The position numbers and the translations under genes are program-made. Below, piece by piece: positions 17,225 to 26,406 of a DNA stretch of 64,000 bases. The first letter of the stretch is position 1. Each line of letters opens with the position of its first letter. The notes beneath the pieces are model-generated. The model was not told the origin of the DNA. It saw only the letters and a program-made list of their open reading frames with translations, and made no database searches. Origin of the DNA: Deltaproteobacteria bacterium IMCC39146. GTDB lineage: Bacteria > Desulfobacterota > Desulfuromonadia > Desulfuromonadales > BM103. The stretch spans positions 17,784-81,783 of the forward strand of contig JARUHP010000019.1 in NCBI GenBank assembly GCA_030005635.1, given 5' to 3'.

Positions 17225-18570
17225 GCTGCACCTCCCTGCAGTGCAGCGACCAGCGCGTCAATCTCTGAACGCTGATTCTGCTCTGTTACGCATACCAGGA
17301 AACAATCCGCCATTTCAGGGTAATCTTCACCGAGTGGAATACCACCCAGAATTCCAGATTTCTCAAGCTGCGACAGAACCTCTGCGACCGGTGCTTCGGA
17401 GCGAACCACAAACTCGTTGAAAGCCGGCCCATCAAAGACCAGACTGAAGCCTTTTATGCCTGAAAGTTGTTTGCGGGCGTAAGCAGCCTTGGCAAGGTTC
17501 TGCTCGGCCATCTCGCGCAGACCCTGCTTACCGAGCAGACTCATAAAGATAGTTGCCATCAGGGCGCAGAGCCCCTGGTTGGAGCAAATATTCGAGGTCG
17601 CTTTGTCACGGCGGATATGTTGCTCGCGAGTCGCCAGAGTCAAGACAAAACCGCGCTGACCTTCGAGGTCTGTCGTCTCGCCAACCAGGCGACCCGGCAT
17701 AGCGCGTACATCTTTCTGACGAACCGCAAAGAAACCGACATAGGGGCCGCCAAAGGCGAGTGGCAAACCAAAGCTCTGACCATCACCGGCAACGATATCG
17801 GCACCGAGCTCACCCGGCGACTTGAGCAGACCGAGCGCGATCGGCTCAGAGACTGCCGTCACCAGTTTAGCACCGTACTCGTGGCTTTTTTCTGCCAGAG
17901 CGGCAACATCTTCTATGACGCCAAAATAGTTTGGATAACCGGCCACAACAACAGCGGTGGAGTCATCCAGTTTGGCAGCAAGGTCCTCAAGATCGGTGCG
18001 CCCGTCGACGGCAACAGCAACATCGACAAGCTCCATACCCAAGTAGCGGCAGTAGGTTGCCACAACCCCACGGTAGCGAGGGTTGAGTGCCTTTGACAAG
18101 AGAACCTTTTTGCGACGGGTCAGGCGCACGGCCATGAGCACGGCTTCAGCACAAGCCGAAGCGCCATCGTACATTGAGGCGTTGGCCGCATCCATACCGG
18201 TCAATTGGCAGATCAGCGTCTGAAACTCGAAGACAGCCTGCAAGGTTCCCTGGCTGATTTCCGGCTGATAGGGCGTGTAAGCCGTATAAAATTCGCTGCG
18301 TGAAATCAGAAGATCAATCACGGTAGGAATAAAATGATGATAAGCCCCGCCACCGAGAAAACTCTTGTGCGTTTCCGGGGTCGCATTTCCCAACGCGAGT
18401 GTTTTCATCTCGCGCAGCAGCTCTGTCTCGCTGGCCGGCTCCTGAATATCAAGAGGACGTTTAAGCCGAACAGATTCCGGGACCTCGACGAAAAGGTCTT
18501 CCAGGGTAGCGACTCCGATCTTTTCCAGCATCTGAGTCACGTCTCCTGCAGTGTGCGGGATATAACGCAT
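17221..18570 (-). CDS. gcvPA: Glycine dehydrogenase (decarboxylating) subunit 1
   Basis: A 449-residue N-terminal half of the P protein, starting with the family sequence RYIPHTAGDVTQMLEKIG. GGGAYHHFIPTVI and EFQTLICQLTGMDAANASMYDGA are typical. It forms an alpha2beta2 enzyme with GcvPB. It begins 5 bases after gcvH, behind GAGGAGAG, and overlaps gcvPB. Length is normal. Confidence 0.97.
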   Translation of the reverse strand: MRYIPHTAGDVTQMLEKIGVATLEDLFVEVPESVRLKRPLDIQEPASETELLREMKTLALGNATPETHKSFLGGGAYHHFIPTVIDLLISRSEFYTAYTPYQPEISQGTLQAVFEFQTLICQLTGMDAANASMYDGASACAEAVLMAVRLTRRKKVLLSKALNPRYRGVVATYCRYLGMELVDVAVAVDGRTDLEDLAAKLDDSTAVVVAGYPNYFGVIEDVAALAEKSHEYGAKLVTAVSEPIALGLLKSPGELGADIVAGDGQSFGLPLAFGGPYVGFFAVRQKDVRAMPGRLVGETTDLEGQRGFVLTLATREQHIRRDKATSNICSNQGLCALMATIFMSLLGKQGLREMAEQNLAKAAYARKQLSGIKGFSLVFDGPAFNEFVVRSEAPVAEVLSQLEKSGILGGIPLGEDYPEMADCFLVCVTEQNQRSEIDALVAALQGGAA

Positions 18571-18575
18571 GGTCC

Positions 18576-18962
18576 TTAGCTCTCCTCTGCGATCAGTGCC
18601 TGATACTGGTCAGAAGTCATCAGTGCATCAGCATCAGCGGCATCAGTCATCCGGATCTTGATCATCCAACCATCAACGTAAGGTGAGGTGTTAATGATCT
18701 CCGGGGCCTCGATAAGATCTTCATTGATCTCTTCAACAGTTCCTGAGATGGGAGCATAGATATCAGAAACCGCTTTTACCGACTCCACGACACCAAAAGC
18801 CTTACCGGCTTCGAGGACAGCACCGACCTCAGGGAGTTCGACAAACACCACGTCACCCAGTGCATCCTGGGCAAAATCGGAGATACCAATCACTGCGATT
18901 TCTTCTTCAACCATGACCCATTCGTGCTCTTCTGTGTACTTGAATTCTTCCGGAAAATCCAT
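18576..18962 (-). CDS. gcvH: Glycine cleavage system H protein
   Basis: A 128-residue lipoyl carrier. The lipoylated lysine is in VVESVKAVSDIYAPISG near residue 64. It shuttles the aminomethyl group from GcvPA/PB to GcvT. An RBS (AGGAGG) precedes ATG. A 105-base gap containing a shrunken R1 repeat separates it from gcvT upstream. Confidence 0.97.
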   Translation of the reverse strand: MDFPEEFKYTEEHEWVMVEEEIAVIGISDFAQDALGDVVFVELPEVGAVLEAGKAFGVVESVKAVSDIYAPISGTVEEINEDLIEAPEIINTSPYVDGWMIKIRMTDAADADALMTSDQYQALIAEES

Positions 18963-19015
18963 GCCAACCTCCTCTTGTCTGTAGGCCCCTGAGTCTCAGG
19001 GGTGCAAAATAATCT

Positions 19016-19053
19016 CTAGCAGCCTTTCGGACTAGCGATGAACTGGCTACTAG
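19016..19053. repeat. R1 repeat remnant (ends only)
   Basis: CTAGCAGCC-TTTCGGACTAG followed directly by cgatgaactggctactag: the two outer ends of an R1 element with about 130 bases of interior lost. It lies between gcvT and gcvH. Confidence 0.6.
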
Positions 19054-19067
19054 CGAAACAGTCTTAA

Positions 19068-20156
19068 CTATTTAACAAATGGCGGACGAGTTACTTTGCC
19101 GCCCATGCGTCGGTTGCGAATAGCGACCTCTAAATCGGTGTCAGCCTTGGCAACATCAGGGTCCACCAGGGCGAGTGCGACACCAACCTTGAGAGTCGGA
19201 GACATGGTGCCACTGGTGATGACGCCAACTTGACGATCACCGGCGAAGACAGGATAGCCCTCACGCGGGATACCGCGCTCCTGCATCACCAAACCAACGC
19301 GCCGACGAGGGACACCGGCGGCTTTTTGCGCGACCAGAGCCGCTTTACCAACAAAATCATCCTTATCAAGCTTGGTAATCCAGGCAATGCCTGCCTCCAG
19401 TGGCGAGATCTCTTTGGAGAGCTCGTGCCCATAGAGGGCATAGCCTTTCTCTAGCCGCAGGGTGTCGCGCGCGCCCAGGCCAATCGGCAACAAACCTTGC
19501 GGAGCACCGGCAGCCATCAGCGCCTGCCAGATTTCTACCGCTGACGAAGCAGGCAGATACAATTCAAAACCATCTTCACCGGTATAACCGGTCCGCGAGA
19601 TGATCATCTCTACGCCGGCAACAACGCCTTCGCAAAAATGATAATAAACCAGGTCGGCCAGAGCAACATCCGTCAATCCAGAGAGAACCACTTCGGCTTT
19701 CGGACCCTGCAGGGCAATCTGGGCAAATTCATCGCTGCGGTTAGTCAAGGTGACGTCGTTGATTGCCGACTCGGCAAGAACCTGCTGCATCCAGGCAAAG
19801 TCCTTGTCAGTGTTCGAGGCGTTGACGCAGAAGAGATAACGCGACTCGTTGAAGCGATAGAGGGTGACATCATCGACAACCCCACCTTCGGGATAACACA
19901 TCGCCGAATATTGAACCTGGCCATCGACCAATTTCGCCGCATCGTTGATCGTCAGTTGCTGGATAAAAGCCAAAGCATTGGCGCCGCTGACCTCGACCTC
20001 GCCCATATGCGAGACATCAAAAAGACCGGCAGCCTCGCGCACAGCCTGATGCTCATTAATAACACCGGAATATTGCACCGGCATATCCCAACCGCCAAAG
20101 TCGACCATCCGTGCGCCAAGCTCACGATGGGTTTGATTCAAAGGGGTTTTTTTCAC
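19068..20156 (-). CDS. gcvT: Aminomethyltransferase (glycine cleavage T protein)
   Basis: A 362-residue T protein transferring the C1 unit of aminomethyl-lipoyl-H to tetrahydrofolate, giving methylene-THF and ammonia. Family marks are MVDFGGWDMPVQY near residue 20, LFDVSHMGEVEVSG near 50 and RTGYTGEDGFELYLP near 180. I set the start at a GTG (20156) because AAGGAGATATCCC ends directly before it; a longer ATG frame adds a non-conserved extension. First gene of the gcv set. I found no glycine riboswitch in the 445-base upstream gap. Confidence 0.96.
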   Translation of the reverse strand: MKKTPLNQTHRELGARMVDFGGWDMPVQYSGVINEHQAVREAAGLFDVSHMGEVEVSGANALAFIQQLTINDAAKLVDGQVQYSAMCYPEGGVVDDVTLYRFNESRYLFCVNASNTDKDFAWMQQVLAESAINDVTLTNRSDEFAQIALQGPKAEVVLSGLTDVALADLVYYHFCEGVVAGVEMIISRTGYTGEDGFELYLPASSAVEIWQALMAAGAPQGLLPIGLGARDTLRLEKGYALYGHELSKEISPLEAGIAWITKLDKDDFVGKAALVAQKAAGVPRRRVGLVMQERGIPREGYPVFAGDRQVGVITSGTMSPTLKVGVALALVDPDVAKADTDLEVAIRNRRMGGKVTRPPFVK

Positions 20157-20206
20157 GGGATATCTCCTTAAATTAATGGGCTTGACCAACAACCAGGAAA
20201 AAGCTT

Positions 20207-20291
20207 TACCACAGTGTCACAAAGGGTACGGAGGAAACCAAGCCACAATAAGCCTCTGTCCTACTCTGTGTCCATTGTGACTCTGTGGTGC
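20207..20291. repeat. Intergenic palindrome, 'ccacagtgtcac' type
   Basis: The arms accacagtgtcac and gtgactctgtggt flank a loop, similar in style to the copy at 43483. It lies in the leader region of gcvT. Confidence 0.55.
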
Positions 20292-20305
20292 ATATTTTTA
20301 TTCTT

Positions 20306-20539
20306 CGGACTTACAACCAAACAAAAGCTGTAAGGACTTAACGCAAAGTCGCGAAGGGGAAGAGAAAGCCCGCAAAGAAAACCACTTCAAAAAAAGAGGA
20401 TAGTCACCCTTTGCGTCTTTCTTGGCTTTTCTTAGCGTCTTTCTTGGCTTTTCTTAGCGTCTTTGCGTTGGTCTTGTGATTTCAGCTCTTACTGTTTTGG
20501 CGTAAAGACCTATTACCTATTGTTTGGGTTATAGGCCCG
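20306..20539. repeat. R2 mobile repeat, copy 2
   Basis: R2 element with degenerate left end (cggacttacaaccaaacaaaag) and right end tgtttgggttataggcccg. It is about 22 bases longer than its siblings because cttagcgtctttcttggctttt is directly duplicated near 20430. Together with the preceding palindrome it fills most of the 445-base gap between metF and gcvT, leaving about 50 bases on each side. Confidence 0.8.
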
Positions 20540-20601
20540 TTATTTTTTGATTAATAAGTCGAAGAGCTAAAGAGCATGCTCTCGACCTACAGCCTTATCC
20601 T

Positions 20602-21456
20602 TTAAGCAAGAATCTCTGGGATCTCGTCTTCATGTCCCAATGTCATCAAGTGCACCCCCTGACAAAGCTCTCGTGCCCAGGCAACAGCTTCACGAGCAAT
20701 CTTAACACCCTCTGTCAAAGGCTTTTCCGCTGAATCCAGACGCTGCACCAGAGTCTCGGGAACCTGAACTCCGGGGATATTGTCATTAAGAAACCGAGCC
20801 ATTCTGGCGCTGCGAATCAACAGGACACCGGCAATCACCGGCACCTGCAAAGGCTGCATAGCGAGCATAAAGCGTTCCAGTGTCTCTCGATCGAAAACCG
20901 ACTGCGTTTGAAAAAAGCGCGCACCGCTATCAACTTTTTTTGCCACTTTCTGGAACATCAGCTCAAAGGGTTCCGCCGCAGGGTTCACTGCTGCGCCAGG
21001 GAAAAACTCCGGCACACCATCAAGGAATTTACCGGCCATATCGGTTCCTGCCATAAGCCCGGCAGTCATATCCAGCAGTTGCACGGAATCAAGGTCAAAA
21101 ACAGGCCTTGAATCGGGATGATCTCCAAATTTACTGTGATCACCGGAGAGCAGCAAGAGATTTTCGATGCCGAAAGAGGCCGCGCCAAGCAAATCCGACT
21201 GCAAAGCCATGCGGTTACGATCACGGCAGGTCAACTGCAGGACGGTTTCCGTGCCTTGCTGCTGCAACCGGGCAGCCAGCGCCAGTGACGACAGGCGCAT
21301 ATTGGCACCCTGGTTATCAGTGACGTTCACAGCAGTAATACCTGTCAACTTTTCGACAGCGGCCAATGCCTCGCTGAGATCGGTACCTTTGGGAGGCGCA
21401 ATTTCAGCCGTCACCACAAACTGACTATTGCCAAGCTGTTCCGATAAAAGCGACAT
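20602..21456 (-). CDS. metF: Methylenetetrahydrofolate reductase MetF
   Basis: A 284-residue MetF (TIM barrel, FAD) reducing methylene-THF to methyl-THF. Recognisable parts are VVTAEIAPPKGTD near residue 14, VNVTDNQGAN near 43, LLLLSGDHSKFGDHP near 103 and ARFFQTQSVFD near 185. I chose ATG 21456 because it overlaps the metV stop by one base (TGATG); a longer frame would run into metV. MetF with MetV is the acetogen-type enzyme form, which can take electrons from ferredoxin or a partner. The protein could run the C1 branch oxidatively or reductively. Confidence 0.95.
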   Translation of the reverse strand: MSLLSEQLGNSQFVVTAEIAPPKGTDLSEALAAVEKLTGITAVNVTDNQGANMRLSSLALAARLQQQGTETVLQLTCRDRNRMALQSDLLGAASFGIENLLLLSGDHSKFGDHPDSRPVFDLDSVQLLDMTAGLMAGTDMAGKFLDGVPEFFPGAAVNPAAEPFELMFQKVAKKVDSGARFFQTQSVFDRETLERFMLAMQPLQVPVIAGVLLIRSARMARFLNDNIPGVQVPETLVQRLDSAEKPLTEGVKIAREAVAWARELCQGVHLMTLGHEDEIPEILA

Positions 21457-22112
21457 CAGCGTTCGCCATCTTTCAGACGATAGCGACCTGGTTGAATGCG
21501 CCGACTCCAGTTCTTCGGTGGCACGCGCCGGGCAAAGACGCCCTGCCGCTGCTGACTCTTTAAACGCTCGTAAATCAGGCTCCAGGCACACTCAATCTCG
21601 GCATCGATCTCACAGTGCCCGTCTTCCATGCCGCCACAGGGACCATTCAGCAAGCCCTTGGCGCAGGTGGTCACCGGGCAGATCCCGGCGGTTTCATTGA
21701 GGATGCAATCGCCACAGAGGGAGCACATCTCCTCGTACTGGCCGAAGCGACGGACATTGCCCAGAAACATGGAGTTCAAGCCACCCACCACGCGTTTATC
21801 TACGTTGGATGAAATCGACTGAATCCCCGAACCACAGGCGAGCACCACCAGAGCGTCCGCATCCTGCAGCGCGGTCTTGTGATGGCGCAAATCGCGAGCA
21901 GCGCGTGCGATATGACAAGCTTCATCAATGATCACGCTGCCGGTCGCATCCTTGCCCTGCTCATTCAGCCACTCCTGAAACTTGAAGACCTCATCTTCAC
22001 CGCCGGACTTACAAGCCGTAGCGCAGGCGGCGCATCCGACAATAAAGAGCTTGTCAAAGTCGGCCAAGGCCTGCTGGAGTTCTTCAAAAGGTTTCAGTTC
22101 GCTGATTATCAT
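21456..22112 (-). CDS. metV: MetV, zinc/iron-sulfur partner of MetF
   Basis: A 218-residue cysteine-rich protein of the methylene-tetrahydrofolate reductase C-terminal family. Motifs are VGCAACATACKSGG near residue 31, VVLACGSGIQ near 90, CSLCGDCIL near 130 and ICPVTTCAKGLLNGPCGG near 145. In acetogens MetV forms a complex with MetF and is needed for its activity. The stop overlaps the metF start by one base. It lies 112 bases downstream of folD, with a terminator-like hairpin between. Confidence 0.93.
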   Translation of the reverse strand: MIISELKPFEELQQALADFDKLFIVGCAACATACKSGGEDEVFKFQEWLNEQGKDATGSVIIDEACHIARAARDLRHHKTALQDADALVVLACGSGIQSISSNVDKRVVGGLNSMFLGNVRRFGQYEEMCSLCGDCILNETAGICPVTTCAKGLLNGPCGGMEDGHCEIDAEIECAWSLIYERLKSQQRQGVFARRVPPKNWSRRIQPGRYRLKDGER

Positions 22113-22180
22113 ATTAAACCGGGGGCTGGCGTTTGGGGGCTGGGGACTGGCACAGAACTCAAGCTCTCAAACTTAAGGCA

Positions 22181-22216
22181 AAACGGCCCGGGACGAAGAA
22201 TTCGTCACGGGCCGTA
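22181..22216. terminator. Hairpin between folD and metV, probable terminator or attenuator
   Basis: The stem ACGGCCCG / CGGGCCGT with inner GACGAA / TTCGTC pairing; on the minus strand TTTT follows. It lies 3' of folD, so folD may be a separate transcript from metVF-gcv, or read-through may be partial. Confidence 0.7.
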
Positions 22217-22224
22217 TAAGGTAC

Positions 22225-23076
22225 TTACTGATTGGCGAGGCGCTTGGCACCTTCGACAGTATTATAAAGCAGCATGGTGATGGTCATGGGGCCGACACCC
22301 CCTGGAACCGGGGTGATTGCGCTAGCGCGTTCCTTGGCCGCCTCGAATTCAACATCACCGACCAGCTTCTTCTCGCCGACGCGATTAACACCGACATCGA
22401 TAACAACAGCGCCTTCCTTGATCCAGGCGCCTTTAATCATCTCAGGGCGACCGACCGCAGCGATCACGACATCGGCCTGTGCGACCTTGCCCGGAAGATC
22501 TTTAGTACGGGAGTGGCAGAGGGTTACGGTTGCGTGCTGGGCCAGACACATCAAGGCAACAGGCTTGCCAACAATGTTGGAGCGGCCGACGACAACGACT
22601 TCCTTACCCTTCAGGTCAACGCCGGTATGTTCCAGCATCTTCATAACACCATAAGGTGTGCAGGGTTGGTAAAGAGGATTACCGGTGACCAGACGGCCAA
22701 CATTATAGGGATGGAAGCCGTCTGCATCCTTGGCCGGAGAGATCGACTCCAGGACCTTGCTCTCATCGATATGATCAGGCAATGGCAACTGGACCAGGAT
22801 GCCATGAATACGCGGATCATTATTCAATTCTTCAATCAACGCCAGCAGCTGAGCTTCGGTTGTTTCAGCGGGGAGCTTATGCTCATCAGAGAAGATACCG
22901 GCTTTTTCACACGCCTTCTCCTTCATCGTCACGTACACCCGGCTGGCCGGATCGTCACCGACCAGTACAACAGCCAGACCAGGTGTTACACCCTGCTCTT
23001 TCAGTTTCACTACATCAGCGGCAATCTCTTCACGAATTTCAGCGGCAATCGCCTTACCATCAATGATCTTATCCAC
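22225..23076 (-). CDS. folD: Bifunctional methylene-THF dehydrogenase / methenyl-THF cyclohydrolase
   Basis: A 283-residue FolD. Signatures are [22 protein letters not shown] near residue 37, LPLPDHIDE near 100, and the Rossmann/C-terminal [13 protein letters not shown] near 165 and PGGVGPMT near 260. The start is taken as GTG at 23076, which follows GGGAGG at a normal distance and yields the usual N-terminus ([14 protein letters not shown]). It links methylene-THF to formyl-THF, the same C1 pool fed by the gcv genes downstream. Confidence 0.95.
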   Translation of the reverse strand: MDKIIDGKAIAAEIREEIAADVVKLKEQGVTPGLAVVLVGDDPASRVYVTMKEKACEKAGIFSDEHKLPAETTEAQLLALIEELNNDPRIHGILVQLPLPDHIDESKVLESISPAKDADGFHPYNVGRLVTGNPLYQPCTPYGVMKMLEHTGVDLKGKEVVVVGRSNIVGKPVALMCLAQHATVTLCHSRTKDLPGKVAQADVVIAAVGRPEMIKGAWIKEGAVVIDVGVNRVGEKKLVGDVEFEAAKERASAITPVPGGVGPMTITMLLYNTVEGAKRLANQ

Positions 23077-23232
23077 GTAAAAAAACCTCCCTTGACCTGC
23101 ACCATTGAGCACATTGATCCAGGTAATAAATGAAGTATGACTATACGCAACGAGGGATGGATTGTAAAGATGTCTGGATGAGTAAAAATGTCGAAAAAGT
23201 GAACGAAAAAAGCTCACCAACAAACAAGTACC

Positions 23233-23382
23233 TTGTAACTCATAAAATGTCGCAAAATTGCGAGAGGATTTGATGCACCAACAAGGCGAGGCAGAGAGCC
23301 GATAGCACCGCTATGTAACCGAAGCCACAACGCAGTTAGCGTACCAAAGAACAAGCAATATGCGTTAGTTTATGGGTTACAC
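23233..23382. repeat. Single MITE-like element with ends TGTAACTCATAAA
   Basis: TTGTAACTCATAAA at the left is mirrored by TTTATGGGTTACA at the right, around about 120 bases with further internal symmetry (gatagcaccgctatgtaacc). It has no coding capacity and is the only copy in the window. Confidence 0.5.
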
Positions 23383-23545
23383 GTTACCAGAGGTTGCCAT
23401 CATTGTTAAGCAGCCACGAAATGAACTGCCTCGCAGCAAGCTACGAGGTATCAACCGCCTGTAAGTTTGCTTTCAATACATTCGGAATCTGTTTTTAGCC
23501 GCGATCAGAATCTATAAAAATCTTTACAAGCAAGAAAACTTACTC

Positions 23546-23790
23546 ACAGGAATGAAGGGGATTAAGGGGACAGAGTAAAATCAGGCAAAGCTTTGGACTT
23601 TTTGTTTCGGTTCTATTACTCAAAAGAAATCTTAACGCGGAGACGCAGAGCACGCAGAGTAAAAAAGCTTTGAGGGTAAAAGGACGGACACCCTGGTCAA
23701 TCTTCTCAGCGTCTCCGAGTCTCTGTATTAAATTATTGGACTGACCTTACGTTTGAAGACTTACATCCCTTTAATCCCCTTCATCCCTGT
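23546..23790. repeat. Nested inverted repeat
   Basis: The outer arms ACAGGAATGAAGGGGATTAA and its near complement (ttaatccccttcatccctgt) enclose an inner 'aacgcggagacgcagag ... cagcgtctccgagtctctg' palindrome. The same outer motif occurs at 63476-63563. Confidence 0.6.
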
Positions 23791-24126
23791 TAAATTGCTT
23801 TAACATTAATGGTTTTCTTAGTGGTTAGTGGTAAATAGCGGTTACAAGATCTCTTGTTTTTTCTCTAACCATAGCTGTTGATAGACTTTCACCTTGGCTA
23901 AACAAAGGTTGTTGCTTTAAAGTTAAACAACGCAACAAGCTTCGGGGAATATGACCCATTTTTTGATTAAAGCTGGCCCCCGGTTTGCCCCTCAAAAATA
24001 GCAATAAATCTCTGTATGCGATTTAACTTGCAATGGACTTATAACACGTGGTAGTGTCCGCTATCTTAAACGTTTGTGCAAAGATGTTTGTTGGACGAGA
24101 TTAAATGTTAATCAGTCGCTAATGAG

Positions 24127-24166
24127 CCACGCAAACCTATTTTGGTTGTGTGGTTTTTTATTTTTA
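24127..24166 (+). promoter_or_regulatory. Hairpin with T run in the cold-shock gene leader
   Basis: CCACGCAAACC pairs with GGTTGTGTGG (one G-U) and is followed by TTTTTTATTTTT, 55 bases upstream of the csp ATG. It is either a terminator of upstream transcription or an attenuator / thermosensitive leader of the cold-shock gene. Confidence 0.5.
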
Positions 24167-24221
24167 AGCAGATCTGGTTTGCACAACAAAAAGTTCCCAC
24201 TAAGGGAACATGGAGTTAAAA

Positions 24222-24422
24222 ATGGCTGAAGGTACTGTGAAGTGGTTCAACGATGCAAAAGGTTTTGGTTTTATCGAGCAGGACAATGGACCGGATGTGT
24301 TCGTACACTTCTCTGAAGTCCAAGGCGACGGTTTCAAATCTCTCGCTGAAGGAGATAGAGTAAGTTTTGATGTAACTGAAGGCCAGAAAGGCCCTCAGTC
24401 ATCGAATGTATGCAAAATCTAA
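24222..24422 (+). CDS. Cold-shock domain protein (CspA family)
   Basis: A 66-residue single cold-shock domain with RNP1 KGFGFIEQ and RNP2 VFVHFSE, binding single-stranded RNA/DNA. The start at 24222 is chosen because GGAG ends 6 bases upstream (MAEGTVKWF is the family N-terminus). It has a long AT-rich leader and its own strong terminator, as usual for csp genes. Confidence 0.96.
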   Translation: MAEGTVKWFNDAKGFGFIEQDNGPDVFVHFSEVQGDGFKSLAEGDRVSFDVTEGQKGPQSSNVCKI

Positions 24423-24444
24423 GTTTGCATTTTACAGATATCAG

Positions 24445-24480
24445 AAAAAAGCCCCGCGGATTTCCGCGGGGCTTTTTTTG
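24445..24480. terminator. Rho-independent terminator of csp
   Basis: The stem AAAGCCCCGCGGA / TCCGCGGGGCTTT ends in TTTTTTT, 23 bases after the stop codon. Confidence 0.95.
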
Positions 24481-24658
24481 TTCAGAAACCACGCCTAAGA
24501 ATGTTTGCAGCGCTTCAACCCATTGACTTTAAAGTTATCTGGGTAGCTATTCGCTCCAGAAAAAGTATCTCAAAGAAGTGAACCCAGAAGGACACAAACT
24601 CTTCACGCCCGTTCGCGCTGCTCACTCGAGCCACAAAGGCCACTGCGTAAAGTTAAAA

Positions 24659-24826
24659 CTAGCAGCCTGTCGGACTATCAGGGCTGAAGCGAAAATTTGA
24701 CTGTTTGAGAACAGATTTTGGCTCACTTAAGAGTAATAGCCGCAGCTATTGGTCGAAAAGGAGCTGAAAAATGAGCCAAACAGACGGATTTGCAGCCAGT
24801 TCATGGTTAGTCCGACAGGTTGCTAG
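24659..24826. repeat. R1 mobile repeat, copy 2 (supplies rsgA stop)
   Basis: A 168-bp R1 element, same orientation as copy 1. Its right-hand TA-G forms the TAG stop codon of rsgA on the minus strand. The 400-base gap between csp and rsgA also holds the csp terminator and about 180 bases in which I see nothing else. Confidence 0.85.
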
Positions 24827-25881
24827 CCCTTCTCTTTACGCTTCTGGTTCTGCACCCTCTTATACATTTTGCCGAAGTCCTTGTCCTTGCGTCTTTTTTC
24901 CACCAGAGTCTCATCGGCCCGCGCCTGTTCGGCAATCAACTTGAGATAGTTGGAGAGACGACGCGGATCAAGTTCGTCATTCTCGGCCGCTTCCGCCACC
25001 GCACAGCCGGTTTCCCCCTGATGTCGACAATCATTGAAACGACAGTTACGAGCGACCGCCTCTATCTCTTCAAAAAGCGAGGCGACTCCTTCTTCACAGT
25101 CGCTCAATTGCAACTCCCGCAACCCCGGGCTGTCCAGCAAAAGGCCACCGGCTGGCAAGATGTGCAAGGAACGCGAAGTGGTGGTATGACGGCCCTTGGC
25201 GTCACCTTCGCGAGTCGCACCGGTTTCCTGAACATCAGCGGCAGAGAGAGTATTGACCAGGGTGGACTTGCCAACGCCACTCGACCCGGCCAAGGCCACA
25301 GTCTGCCCTTTACTGCACCAGGGCCTCAAGGTTTCAATAACGCTCGCATCCCTCGAGTTAACCGCTTCCACAGCCAGATCATGACGAAGAGTCCGCGCCT
25401 TGGTACGAAAGGTTTCGACATCGGTGATTAGATCAACTTTGGTCAGAACGACCACCGGTTCAACGCCAGCGTCAAGGGCCATAGCAAGGTAACGTTCCAG
25501 ACGTGACAGGTTAAAATCGGCATTACAGGAAGTGACTATGAAGAGGGTATCAACGTTGGCGGCCATCAGCTGCACGCGGGCATCACGACCGGAAGCCATG
25601 CGTTTGAAGAGGCTGACACGTTCCAGAAGACGAAGCGGTTGGCCATCGTAATCAATAAGCATCCAGTCGCCAACGGTCGGCAGCTCCTCTACTGAGTAAC
25701 GCAACCATGCGTGCGGCAGGGAGAACTTCTGACGTCCGGTTTCCCCGACGCCATCAACCAGGTGACGATTCAAGGCGAAGACCCGCACCGGAGTGGTCGT
25801 CTCCAACTCCTCGAGGCTCATCTGCTGCTGAAAAAAATGTTTCCACCCAAGTTCCGACAGGGCGTTTTTTTGTTGAGGCAT
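24823..25881 (-). CDS. rsgA: Ribosome small-subunit GTPase RsgA
   Basis: A 352-residue circularly permuted GTPase that helps mature the 30S subunit. The permuted order is visible: an OB-like N-terminal domain, G4 VVVLTKVDL near residue 145, G1 GSSGVGKSTLVN near 202, G3 LDSPGLREL near 252, then a zinc knuckle with C-x-H-x-C (FNDCRHQGETGC near 282). The C-terminus (VQNQKRKEKG) ends inside an R1 element yet has the usual basic tail. Monocistronic. Confidence 0.95.
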   Translation of the reverse strand: MPQQKNALSELGWKHFFQQQMSLEELETTTPVRVFALNRHLVDGVGETGRQKFSLPHAWLRYSVEELPTVGDWMLIDYDGQPLRLLERVSLFKRMASGRDARVQLMAANVDTLFIVTSCNADFNLSRLERYLAMALDAGVEPVVVLTKVDLITDVETFRTKARTLRHDLAVEAVNSRDASVIETLRPWCSKGQTVALAGSSGVGKSTLVNTLSAADVQETGATREGDAKGRHTTTSRSLHILPAGGLLLDSPGLRELQLSDCEEGVASLFEEIEAVARNCRFNDCRHQGETGCAVAEAAENDELDPRRLSNYLKLIAEQARADETLVEKRRKDKDFGKMYKRVQNQKRKEKG

Positions 25882-26044
25882 CTATTATCCCGGAGACGTA
25901 ATTGTTGAAAGCATGAAAGCTCAAAGAATCTGGAGTTTAACGCAGTCCTTGCAGGCAAGCAAGCAGAGTGGGCCGACAACAATACAAACACACATGCCAA
26001 AGAGGCAATAAAAATCATCAGAAGAGCTAATGAAGAATCAACAG

Positions 26045-26080
26045 AAAAGGGGGACGGAATTTTCATTCCGTCCCCCTTAT
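26045..26080. terminator. Terminator-like hairpin
   Basis: The stem AAGGGGGACGGAAT / ATTCCGTCCCCCTT with a 5-base loop, downstream of the FmdB-like gene on the minus strand (T-rich after it). Confidence 0.8.
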
Positions 26081-26100
26081 CAATATACCTCGGTAGAGCT

Positions 26101-26349
26101 CTACTCGTTGGCTGCCTTCGGACAACCGGCACAACCGCCACCGCTGTCAGCAGAAGCACAAGACGCTGCCTTACCGCCATAACCCTGATCGTACCAGCCG
26201 CCGCCCTTGAGGGCGAACCCGGCCTGCGAGATCAGCTTGGCTACTTCGCCATGACACTCTCTACACTCGGTGAGCGGTGCATCGGAAAATTTCTGTCGGG
26301 CCTCAAAAACCAGCCCGCACTCTTTACATTGATATTCGTACAACGGCAT
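26101..26349 (-). CDS. FmdB-family zinc-ribbon protein
   Basis: An 82-residue protein with a FmdB/CxxC_CXXC_SSSS N-terminal zinc ribbon (MPLYEYQCKECG...CRECH) and a glycine- and cysteine-rich tail (SGGGCAGCPKA). The start at 26349 follows AGAGGTG and gives the invariant MPxYEY. The family is named after a putative regulator next to formamidase; its function is unknown. Confidence 0.9.
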   Translation of the reverse strand: MPLYEYQCKECGLVFEARQKFSDAPLTECRECHGEVAKLISQAGFALKGGGWYDQGYGGKAASCASADSGGGCAGCPKAANE

Positions 26350-26406
26350 AGGAAACACCTCTTATAATAAAATTCGTCGGTAATTTAATGGCTTTGAGAG
26401 CAGATG

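Larger units (their letters stand above)
23077..24221. other. Gene-free stretch with nested palindromes
   Basis: About 1.1 kb without a credible coding region on either strand. It contains a 150-bp inverted-end element (23233-23382), an imperfect hairpin (near 23430-23450, cctcgcagc / gctacgagg), a nested inverted repeat (23546-23790) and a hairpin with a T run before the cold-shock gene. The rest is AT-rich sequence in which I see nothing further. Confidence 0.6.

Noticed and set aside
20157..20601. A glycine riboswitch upstream of gcvT
   Set aside because: I looked for the tandem aptamer sequences in the gap and saw only a palindrome and an R2 repeat.
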